From Sordaria brevicollis (taxonomy: Eukaryota; Ascomycota; Sordariomycetes; Sordariales; Sordariaceae), in assembly GCA_033439795.1 (NCBI GenBank), contig JAUTDP010000001.1:744001-808000 (forward strand): a stretch of 64,000 nucleotides of DNA, in the 5' to 3' direction. Shown here piece after piece: positions 12,084-23,164 of the stretch (the stretch's first letter is position 1; each line of letters begins with the position of its first letter). The translations under genes and the position numbers were made by a program. Below the pieces are notes generated by a model. The model worked only from the letters and a program-made list of their open reading frames with translations, had not been told where the DNA came from and did no database searches.

Positions 12084-12365
12084 TATCATAGGATTAGACT
12101 TGTATTATACCTAGTATACGCACTAACCACCCTTATAGGTGCCCAACTCCCTAGTAGCCATTTACGACCATAATATATATACTATAGCACGACATGGCCC
12201 AAATCTAATCACTAGTAGTTATGTATAGTATTACGTAGGCGTGCATAGGCTGGGGCATAGGCTCGCGCCTATATATCCAACCCTTTACGCACACTTCCCA
12301 TTTCTTCTCCTTCGTACTTTAATATATATTTTAACTTATACTTAATATATACTCAACCCGTAATA
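12084..12365 (+). repeat. gypsy 5' LTR
   Basis: 282 bp. It keeps more C/G in its first part than the 3' LTR does, and less in its last part. A 20-nt CG-rich core at about 12250-12270 is unmutated in both copies. Confidence 0.9.
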
Positions 12366-15300
12366 ATTTGAAGTATTAAATTATTGCGCTACGCGCGTAT
12401 ATTAAAGAAGATTATAATTATTATATTTTGGTTTTAAAATATTAAAGATTCGATTATTAAATAATTATAATAATCGAATACCGGTCCCGGATATTAAATT
12501 AGGTAAAATATTAAAACGAATATTATTATCGAATCGTTCGTACCCTTTCTCTTTATTTTATACTTATTAAGTACGTTAGTTTAAATAATTAATATCTTCT
12601 TTAAATTAATAGCTTTCGGTTCCTTCTATTATAAATAACCTTATTATTATTATTATTATTAATATTTTTATAATTATATTCCCTAATAACCTTATTTATT
12701 TAAATTTAATAAATATTTTATTCATTTTCAATTCTATCGTACTTTTTATTACCGTTATTATTAATTAAGTTTTCGATTTTATAATAAACCCCGCTTTTTA
12801 ATTAATATTAGTAGCCTTTATTAAATTTATTTATTTTAATATCGTCGAAGCGGGTATTAAAGTATACGATTTCGAAATCGAATTTTAATAAATTAAGTCC
12901 GATTTTTAAAATTTAAAAAGCGTCCGCGTTACGTTCTAAATTAAATATAATTTTCAATTTTAAAACGTCGTAATTAACCGTTAACGTACTATTTCCGACT
13001 TCGAAATTAAATTATCCGATTTTAAAAATAATTTCTATTAAGCTTTAAAATATTAAACCGAAAAATATTAAAGGATAATTACCGATTTTTATTAATATAT
13101 TATTTAAATTTAATTAATTTAAGAAGATTTATTCGACGTAATTACTAATAACGAAATAACTACCCCTATTCCCCCCGCTAATAACCCTATTAACGGTAGC
13201 GGTTATAAATTAATATTATAAATAGTAATTATACCCGCCTTTAACGGTATTAATAATTCGGTTAAATACGCCGCTAAATCTCGTTATTAGAATATTAATA
13301 TTTAATTTATTTAAAAAAATAACCCGATTTTATTTAATATTATACGTATTAAATATTTTTTAATCGCCCGCTCTTTAGCCGGTAAGCTTTTTAAAATTAT
13401 CGAGCCCGAATTTTTTAAAATTTTATTAAGAGAAGATTTTAAATAATTTATAACCGAAGATTTATTTAAATAAATAAATAAAAAATATAATAACGTTAAT
13501 ATTATTATTTAATTTTATTGCGAATTCGAGGAGTTAAAATTTAATAAAATAAAATAGTTTAATTTCGAGGATAAATTCGTTATTTTAATCGATTATTATA
13601 ATTTTAATAATAATATAAAGGTTTATTACTTCTATACCCGTTTTAACGACCGTTTATATAACGTTATTACTCTATAGCGCCCTTAGCTTAATAATAATAA
13701 ATTCGATAAATAATTTATAATAGCTCGCGATTTAATTAAATAATTAGAGGAGAAGGATTAGCGCGATAAAATAGTTAATAGCCTCCGCCCCGCTATTAAT
13801 ATTAATATTAGTACGTCCGCCCCTAATTTAAATTCCGCTTCCGGTATTACTTCTATTCCCGAATTTATTATTAATTAGAGTAATTCTATTATAAATTTCG
13901 ATTTTATATCCCCCGTTAATATTTAAATATCCCGTATAATTAATAAGAATATTTTCGAATAGCGTATAAAATCGGGCGCTTATACCCATTACGGTTATAG
14001 AAATTATTTTATTACCGAATATAAATTTTATATTAATTTTAATAAGGATTTATTTATTAACCGTTGGAAGAAGGATAAAAATGCGAAGGATAAAAAGAAT
14101 AAAAATAAAGGTAATAATAACAATTCCGCTAATAATAATATTAGTAAATAATAATAATATCCTATTTAAAATTAATATAATTATAATTAATATAATTAAT
14201 ATAACGTTAATACTATAAACATAGGCGGTATTTTAATTTATTATAGTACCCCAACCCTAAATAATTATTATATACCCCCCGTCTATTACCTTAACTTTAT
14301 ATACTTTTACGGCTTTATAGGCTTAATTATAAGTAATAAAAATAATTTTATTAATAATTAAGGAAATATATAACCTCCCGTTTAAATCGCAATTAGAGGC
14401 TATTATTTATTAGATATAGAAATAAATAATAGAAGAATATCCTTATAAAGTTAAATATTATAAAAATTTATTAATTTTTTGTAAATAATTATTATAAATA
14501 CTTTAATTTATTAAATTTTTTTATTTATTTATTTTACGGACTATATAAAATATATTATACCGCCCTTATTAATAGCGGTTATACTACTTTCGGTTTTATT
14601 AATCGTCGTTTTATTATTCGTAATAACCTTCCTTTATTTCCTTTTTAAATCCTTAAATTATTATATTTAACCGATAATTAAATTAAAAGTAATATTACGT
14701 ATTTTAATAAATTAATTATAAACGTTAACGTTTATTACGAAATTATCGACCTCCTAATTTACAATTTAATTAATAATAACCTAATAATTTTTAATTACCT
14801 ATAATTAATTTATTATACCCTTAATATCGATTAGCCTAACGATCGCCTTACTTTCAGCCGGTTTTACGAACGCCGTAATTATTTCTTATAAAAAGCGCCT
14901 TTCTATTTTCGTTACGTATTTCTATTTTATAAATACTAATAAATCCCCTTCGTTACGCTATCGATTACCCCCCTTAGAATTATCCCTAATATAAGGCCCG
15001 TATATTAAAAGCCTTTAGTAAAAAATATTCCTAACGAGGGCGAATTAGATTTTCCTTCCTTAGCGGAATCCGTTTATAAGATTTTAATTTCCGTAATAAT
15101 ATAATACGCCGCCCGTTAAAAATTTAATAAATTTAAATAAAGGGTAATTAATTATATAAACGTTATACCTATAAATAAAATTATTAATAAACAAATTTTT
15201 GTATTTATAATTATAATACGTTATTTTCCCCTATTATTATTTTGTATAATATTTATATTTTATAAATTCGTTAAAAGAGTTTATATTTTATTCCCGAATT

Positions 15301-18300
15301 ATTATATTTTAATCCGCTTTTATTATATTTTTAAAGGCCCCTTCGATTTAAATAATATTAAAGAATTATTAATAATTACGTTTAATTAATTTATTAAAAA
15401 ATATAAATTCTAAATTATTTATATAATACGAATAAATATAATAAAAGATATTTAGCATATATTTAATAAGGATAAAGTAATAAAAGAAAAGGGCGCTTTA
15501 GCGTTTAACGTAATTAGCGAATCCTTTATAATTAATATAATTAAAAACGTTATAAACGGTAAAATATATTATTATAAGAAGTTCTTCGGTAATAATTATT
15601 ATATTTAAATCAATACGCTTTATAGTATTAGTATTAAAGAAATAATTAAAGTAATTAGAGTATCCGCGTCTATAATATTTATAAAATACGCCTCCGATTT
15701 TAAAATATACGAAAATATTATTAATAATTATTTTACTACTAATAATATTAATATTAATAAAATTACTTTTAAAAACGTTATAAAATTCTATAAAAAAACC
15801 AATAAGCTTTTTAAAACCGACGCCTAAATTTAAATTAAATTTTTCCGCTAATATTAATAATAAACGAATAATTTTAAATAAAAAATAATTAATATATTTC
15901 CCCCGAATAGATTATATAATTTTAAATTCGAATTTAAACTTAACGTTATATTATTTACATCCCGTAACCGTATTTTTAGCTTAGAAAAATTTAGCGTTAT
16001 TAAAAAATAAATCGATAATAACTTTAAAAAGAAATTTATCCGGCCGTTATAATCGAAAACCTCCGTTTTTATCCTCTTAATTAAGAAACCGGGCGGCGGA
16101 ATCTATATTTATATTAATTATTAGGGTATTAATAACGTTATTTTTAAATCCCGCTACCCGCTCCTTTTAATTAAAGAAACCTTCGATATAATTTACTACG
16201 TTAAAATTTTTACGAAGTTCGATATTATTACCGCTTTTAATTACGTTTATATTAAGGAAGGATATAAATAATTTATTATATTTATAATACGGTTCGGGTT
16301 ATTCGAATCTTTAATAATACCTTTTAATCTTTAGGACGCGCTAAACGCCTTTTAAAATTATATTAACAATCTCCTATATAATATTTTCGACGTTTATATA
16401 ATTATTTACCTTAATAATATTTTTATCTATTTTAATAACGAAAAGGATTATAAACGCTATATTAATAATATTTTCAAACGTTTTATTAAAATAGGCCTTA
16501 ATATTAATATTAATAAATACGAATTTTATACGAAATATACGAAATATTTTAATTTTATTATAATATTAAAAAGTATTAAAATAGATTTAAATAAAATTAA
16601 AGCCGTTTTCGAATAAATATTATTATAATTTAAAAAATCCCTATAATAATTCTTAAGTTTCGCGAATTTTTACCGTCGGTTTATAAAAAACTTTTTAATA
16701 ATAGCTTTACCCTTATACGAATTAATAAAAAAGGATATATTATAATTATAATCCGACCGTTATTAATTTGCGTTTAAGGCTTTAAAAAAGGCTTTCGCTA
16801 CCGGACCGATTTTAAAGATTTATAATTAAATTAAAAAAACCGTTATCGAAATTAACGTTTCGAATTGGGTAATAAGCGGTATATTTTTATAATATAGGGA
16901 CGATAGCGTATTATACCCTATTACTTATTTTTTTACGAAATATTTTATTTAGGAATATAATTATAATATTTATAATAAAGAATTCTTAATTATTATTAAA
17001 GTATTAGAAGAATAATAACCGGAATTCGAAAACGTATAATAACCTTTTAATATCTTTACGGATTATAAAAACCTAAAAATATTTATAATTAATAAATAAT
17101 TAATATAAGGTTATATATAGTAATTTTAATTTCTATCCTACTTTAATTTTTAAATTTAATATACCCTTAATTCTAAAAATTTATATTTAAATATATTTAA
17201 TCGTAAGCTTAATAATATTTTTACCGAGGCCGAAAATAAACGTTTGGCCGTCCGTTAACGTATATTATTATAATTTTTATAATTCGTAGACAGATATTTT
17301 AACGACCCTACGGTATACTTTTCTTTATCCTTTATAAACGATTATAAAAATAAATTTATCGACGATATTATTTTAAATAATTATAAAAATTCTATATTTT
17401 TTTAAAAGGTTATTTCCGCTTTAAATAATTTAAACGCCTATAATTAATTAATTTCCGTCTATAAAATCCTATATAAAGTTTTTAGCGAATATTAAATTAT
17501 ATTTAATAATATAACGAAGTAGCGAAGTTGTATTATTATCGACCTTTATAATAAGGAATCTTAATTTTAATTAATAAGCCGCTAATATAATTCGCCTAGT
17601 ATAGATTACCCCGGGCGCGATATTACGTACGAATTACTATTTTACGAATTTTATTAGGAGGGGATAATTAACGATATACGCATTTTCTATAAAATATACC
17701 TCTTATATATAAAAATAAAATCCTTTAAGCGGGGATATATTAACTTTTTTAAAATTATTTTAATTATTATAGCGCCGTAGATTGTAATTTCGGTCGATTA
17801 TATTACCCCGCTACCGGGTAATATATACTTTAATTAAGAATTTAAATATATTTATATTATTATAGACCGATTAATTAAAATGCGGTATTTTATTCTAACG
17901 GTTATACTATTTATTAAAGAATTAGTAAAACGATTTATCAATAGGATTTATTACTTTTATAAATTTTTAAATTAAATTCTTTCCGATTATAATACGTAAT
18001 TTATATCCCGTTTTTAATCGTCCTTTTATTAATAATTAGGAATAATATATAAATTTACTTCTACTTTCTATTTATAAATTAATATTTAAACGGAATATAT
18101 TAACGTTAAAATAAAATAATATTTCCGTTTATACGTTAATTAATCCTAAATAAATTGGATTAAATAATTCCCCTTCGCTAAATTTATAAAAAATAACGTT
18201 ATTTTTCCTTTAATAAATTTATTCCCCTTCTTCGTTAATTATAGATATTACCCCCGTATAGGTACCGAACTTCTATAATCCCCCGCTTCCTATATTATTA

Positions 18301-19244
18301 TTTATATAATTAAAGGAATATTATAAAGTTAATAAGTTTGCCGACCGATTTAAAAAAATTTAGGACTTTACAATCTAATAAACAAAATAAATTTAAAATT
18401 AGTATAAAGAGAACGTTAATAAACGTTATATCGATTTAATAAAATATAAATTTAAGGATATAATTTTATTCGATATTTTTAACCTTTTTAATAATTACTT
18501 ATATATTAAATTCTCTCCCCATTAAAAAGGCCTATTTATAATCCTTCAATCCAATACTTATACTATTAAATTAAAGCTCCCTAATAATATAAAATATTTA
18601 TTTACCTTCTACGTTTTTATAATATAACGTTAATTCGATTAAAACCTTTTCAATTAAATAACCGATTTTAACGTTTATATTAATAAAAGAAGAATAATAA
18701 TCCGTACCGATAAATACGAAAAATATATAGAATAAGGCTTCGATAAATTAATTAACGTTAAATAATAAAGTAAAAATTATTTTTAATATTATTTAATTAA
18801 ATAGAAGGGCGATTACGAATTAATTTAGGAAAAGGTTAATAACGTTATTAATTACGAAGTACGATTTTAAGAATTCTATTACGAATACCCCGATAAATTT
18901 ATATTACCCCGCGTTTAAAACCTTTTCGATTAATTCCGTTAAAAGGAACGAAATATTATAATAACGGACCCCGCCGCCTATAACGAACCTCTACGCTACT
19001 ATTCCGCCCAATTAGTATAATAATTCGCTATTTCGAAGATAAAAATATTATTATTAAAGAAAAAAAAAAGGAGAGGTTAATAGAAATAATAATAAGGATT
19101 ATACAATTTTTAATAAATAAATAGTCTTAAATACAATTAACGTTACGTTTAGGAATATTCAACGAATTATTAAAGGATTTTAGGATATAATTATACGTAT
19201 ATATAAATTTTTCAATTCTACGAACTTCTTTTAAAGGGGGATAA
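12366..19244 (+). pseudogene. gypsy gag-pol remnant
   Basis: Relic polyprotein. Gag spans about 12640-14150 and ends in a degraded CCHC knuckle near 13979-14030 (Y.HYGYRNYF...Y). Reverse transcriptase spans about 16050-16640: VFILLIKKPGGGIYIYINY, then SRYPLLLIKETF, then the catalytic box reading YLNN at 16407-16418 where YLDD is expected (GAC/GAT to AAT by G-to-A). RNase H follows to about 17110 (FTDYKNLK). Integrase covers about 17540-18250, including a core with YIIIDRLIKMRYFI. A chromodomain-like tail (GDYELI.EKVNNVIN, EFYYEYP) lies at 18690-18900. Stops occur throughout, mostly where Trp or Gln codons are expected. Confidence 0.88.
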
Positions 19245-19526
19245 TATTATAAAATTAGACCTATACTATACCCAATATACGTACTAATTACCCTTATAAA
19301 TACCTAGTTCCCTAATAATTATTTACGATTATAATATATATACTATAGTACGATATAGCCTAGATTTAGTTATTAGTAGTTACGTATAGTATTATGTGGG
19401 CGTATACGGGCTGGGGCATAGGCTCGCGCCCATATATCTAGCCCTCTATGTACACTTCCTATTTCCTCTCCTTCGTACTTCAACACATATCCTAACCCAT
19501 ACCTAACGTGCACTCAGCCCGTAATA
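19245..19526 (+). repeat. gypsy 3' LTR
   Basis: 282 bp, the partner of 12084-12365. Its final 60 bp keep CACATATCCTAACCCATAC-type C-rich sequence where the 5' copy is all T/A. Confidence 0.9.
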
Positions 19527-19531
19527 ATTAA
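19527..19531. repeat. target-site duplication ATTAA (right) of the gypsy element
   Basis: Equivalent of GTTAA at 12079-12083 with one G-to-A change. Confidence 0.7.
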
Positions 19532-22500
19532 ATTAATTAAATAAATTTATAAAGTTCGATTTAAAGGTCTAAATTTAATATATTACGAATTATATATTAT
19601 AGCCAAATTAAAGCGTTAAATACGTAGAGAATTTCGCGATTATTTAAAAGGTTTAGGATTATATTTCGTTATCGACTTCTTTTTTTATAATAAAATTAAA
19701 ATACGAAGTAAGGAGTATTTAAAATTAATAATAATTATAGATTAATAATCTAAATATATTTAAACGCATTATTTAAATAATTAAGAAGCCGATTTTATAT
19801 TAATATATTTTTAAAACCTCTTTATAGGATTATAAATTTAATATAAAATCCTCCTTTATATCGTAAAATATAATAACGAAATAAATAATAATCGAAAGAT
19901 TATAACGTAATTAATTAAACGTAATATTATAATCGAACTTTCTATATTTTATATATAAGCGTAAAATAGTAGCGTAAAGCGTTTAGGGGGTATAATTAAA
20001 ATTAAGGCGGCGTTAATATATATAAGTATAAATTTGCCCGAAGTATTTTAATTAAAAATTATACGCATAACTACGTATTTTTATAATTTAACGCTTAAAG
20101 TAAATTATTATTAGAAAGTTTTTAAAGAGAGATTCGAATTATATTATAATTTTAAAGACAGTAATATATTATTAATAAATCTTTCCCCTATAATCGCGTA
20201 TTTAAAAATTTATAATTATAAAATTTTTACTTTTATTACCACTATTATAAATAATAAAGAAAGGATTAGAAAATTTAAAAAACGTATATAAATCGGGTAT
20301 TTAATCGGTTATTAATTAACGAATTAATATAGGGTTTAGAACCTTTATATTAATTAAATTATAATAATACGAAACGTTGTATTTAATAAAAACGAGGTAT
20401 TTCCGGGTAAAATTAAAGAAATTTAAAAATTTTTATAAATTTCCTTTAAAGAATTAATTATATAATTAAAATCCCTTTATAATATAAATATTATTAGAGT
20501 AGATTAATTAGAATTGCTGTAAATTCTCCCAATATTTAGTTTTATAATTATAAGTTTTTTAACCGATGCGAATAAAGCGATCGATACGATTAATATTTTA
20601 AAAGAAGGGAAATAAAAGGAGGAGGTAATCGTAGAATTATTAAAGGATTAATATTAAATATAAATAGGTTAAATTTTATTAAATTAATATTACGAATCAA
20701 TAGGTTAATTCTTATTATAAATATAGGGGTTAAAGATTTTAACCGAATTTTTAAAGAAATTAATTTTAATATTTTTATAATTAATTACTAATTTCTAAAA
20801 TACGGTTATAAATTTAGAGGATAGAGGGTATTATTTTACGTCTTTAGCCTTAAATAAAATATTAGTATTATTCTTAATTAATAAATTTTCGAAGTTTAAC
20901 GAAGATTTATAATTAATTATAGATTAATATTTTAATTAGGCCGTATTTTTTTTAACTGGACGGGGTAGCCGTCTTATAAATTTTTAAGGAAATTAAGTCG
21001 TCGATTAAAGTTTTTTAGAAAAGATATAAAAAAGGGGTATTGAAATTGATTTTAATTATAATTTTAAATTAAAATTAATAAGGGAGAAGGTCGACCGCCT
21101 ATAGAGGTAAGGATTTTTAAAAACCTTTTATTAATTTAATTTCGTATTATTTTTAAAATATTATTAAACGTTTAACTTTTATTTTATAGAGGAATTATTT
21201 AAAGTTATAAAAAAGGAGTATTTAATTGAATATAATAAAATAAAATCTTAGGAATAAGTGAGTGTTAAGGATATAAATAGGAAGGAGATTTTAGGGTTAC
21301 GATAAGTTTACGTTTATAAATTTAATTAAGACGGTAGATTTTAGAAGTATAAAATTCGTTTAATAATATAAAGAAATTAATAAAATAAGGATAGGATTTG
21401 TAAAATTTATATAATTATATTGGTAATTAAATCCTTCTATATTTTTATAACAATTATAATTTATTTTAATTTAAATTTAATTTAGTATAACGTTAAGAAT
21501 ATTTTTATTAATACTTTATTAAATAAATTAGTTTATATACGAGTTCCTTTTGGGTATTAGAAGAAGGGTTAGGTAGTCCGATTATTTTGAATGCTATATA
21601 GGTTATATAAATTATTACTCCTATAATAATAAGAGTTTATTAAGATTTTTATAATTATAAATATATCCTTTATCCCTTTTAAATTTAATATTTTAATTAA
21701 GGATAATATATTCCTCTTCTTCTACGTTAATAATATTATTATCATTTATTTAAATAAGGATAAAGAAATAATTATAATTAAAGGGGTAATTATTACCCTT
21801 AAAAAGAAATATTAATTAATTAGCGGAAAAGAATTAAAATAATTCTTAGGAATTAAGGTTATTCGTAACCGTAAAAAACGGTTAATTTAGTTATTATAGC
21901 GCGATTATATTAATAAAATTATAAATAAGGTTAAAGGGATAAAGAGATTTTTTTAAATTTTTATAGTTAAGGAGGAATTAATCCCTTACGAAAATAAAGT
22001 ACTATTATACGAAATTACCGCCTATTAGGTTAAAATCGGCTTTATCCTTTATATTATTATTACTACGCGCTTAAATATTATTTTCCTTATTTTTAAATTA
22101 ATTCGTTTTAATTCGAACCCTAATCTAATATATTATAAAGCTATAAATTACGTCCTTTTATATTTACTATTAATTGAAAATTACGTTTTTTAATTAAATA
22201 AATTTAACCGTTAAAATTTTTATATAATAATTAATTCTTCTTTTATAAATAATTCCTTTAATTATAAGAATTTTTAAGCGTTTATTTTAAAATTCTTAAA
22301 CGTAATTATAAATTAGCGAATTAATAAATAGGATATAGTAATTACTTTTTTTATAGAAGTAGAATTATTATTTTTAAATTAGGGCGTTAAAGAAATTATT
22401 TACGTTCGCCGTTTATTTAACGAATTAATAGTAAAATTTAATTAGGAAGCTATACTTATAAATTATAATAATAAATAAACGATCCGCTTCGTTATTAAAG

Positions 22501-22978
22501 AAGGTATATATTTAATAATTAAATTAAAGTACGTAAATATTTATAAATATTAATTACGTTAAATATAGGAAAGGAAATTTATCGACGTTATTTATATCCC
22601 TATTAAAGAGTAAATTGCCGATGGCTTTATAAAGAACTTCGGGCTTATAAATTACCGCGTATCGATAGAGTAATTAGGATTCGTAGAGTTTTAGCGGCTA
22701 CCGATTAAATTATTAGAAATTACGAGCGCGTTTATTATAATAAAGATATTTAAAAAGGTAGTAAATTTAGAGGATAAGGATTGGGAAGAATTAAAAAATG
22801 AAGAGGCTATAAATAAATTAAATAAAAGACTTTACGATTTATTTAAAAATTAACGTAATAGATAAAGATTTAAAAGAAATATTATTATATTAGGAATAGA
22901 GGTATAAGATTCTTGGAGGATTATAGGGCATTTTTAGGTAAATTTGGTATTAATTTATAATATAGATTTAAGGGAGTG
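19532..22978 (+). pseudogene. copia integrase-RT-RNase H remnant (3' part of the polyprotein)
   Basis: The interrupted copia frame resumes here. Integrase: CELCIIAKLKR near 19600 (zinc-binding end), then IDFFFYNK and IIIID..SKYI of the core (to about 19850). Reverse transcriptase: GY.KKG.VVRLF.MLYRLY near 21550-21600, and the catalytic box YVNN at 21723-21734 where copia elements have YVDD. FLGIKVIRNRKKRLI follows near 21850. RNase H: IGFILYIIITTRLNI near 22030-22075, then a closing IYIPIKE.IADGFIKN at about 22590-22640, the copia K-E-Q-x-A-D-x-x-T-K signature. Stops are frequent and nearly all explained by C-to-T or G-to-A. Confidence 0.88.
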
Positions 22979-23159
22979 TATTATAATATTGGGTAGCTAA
23001 TTTGTAGGGATAATAGGAGTGTACGTAATTTAAATAATTGAGGTTTAGAGTTTGAAGGATTTTTATACAATAGCTAGAGATCTGTACGTCTATAGAGTCT
23101 TATACAGTTATATACAATTAAGCCTTCTTTACTCCCCCAATACTATCACTATTGTAATA
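22979..23159 (+). repeat. copia 3' LTR
   Basis: 181 bp, partner of 10030-10210. The inner (left) half is strongly mutated; the outer half keeps CCCCCAATACTATCAC, which is T-rich in the 5' copy. Confidence 0.93.
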
Positions 23160-23164
23160 ACGTA
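23160..23164. repeat. target-site duplication ACGTA (right) of the copia element
   Basis: Exact copy of 10025-10029; normal-composition DNA begins immediately after. Confidence 0.85.

Larger units (their letters stand above)
12084..19526 (+). mobile_element. Ty3/gypsy retrotransposon (chromovirus-like), RIP-inactivated, nested in the copia element
   Basis: 7443 bp with two 282-bp LTRs (12084-12365 and 19245-19526). A polypurine tract (AAAGGGGGATAA) lies directly before the 3' LTR. Domain order is gag with zinc knuckle, reverse transcriptase, RNase H, integrase, then a C-terminal chromodomain-like stretch, which places it in Ty3/gypsy. It inserted between the pre-integrase and integrase core of the copia element, so it is the younger of the two insertions. 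Every frame is broken by TAA/TAG. Confidence 0.93.
10030..23159 (+). mobile_element. Ty1/copia retrotransposon, RIP-inactivated, interrupted by a gypsy element
   Basis: Two 181-bp LTRs (10030-10210 and 22979-23159) start TGTTACAATA (TATTATAATA in the 3' copy) and end TTGTAATA, which is the reverse complement of TGTTACAA after C-to-T change. Removing the inner gypsy element and its duplicated 5 bp leaves about 5.68 kb, normal for copia. Gene order is gag, protease, integrase, reverse transcriptase, RNase H on the plus strand, which defines copia rather than gypsy. All frames are filled with TAA/TAG, and C and G are almost eliminated outside stretches spared by context, typical of RIP. It is not autonomous. 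Confidence 0.93.

Noticed and set aside
10030..23159. CRISPR-like or satellite array as cause of the AT-rich block
   Set aside because: The block resolves into two LTR retrotransposons with matched LTRs and ordered domains; no spaced direct repeats are present.
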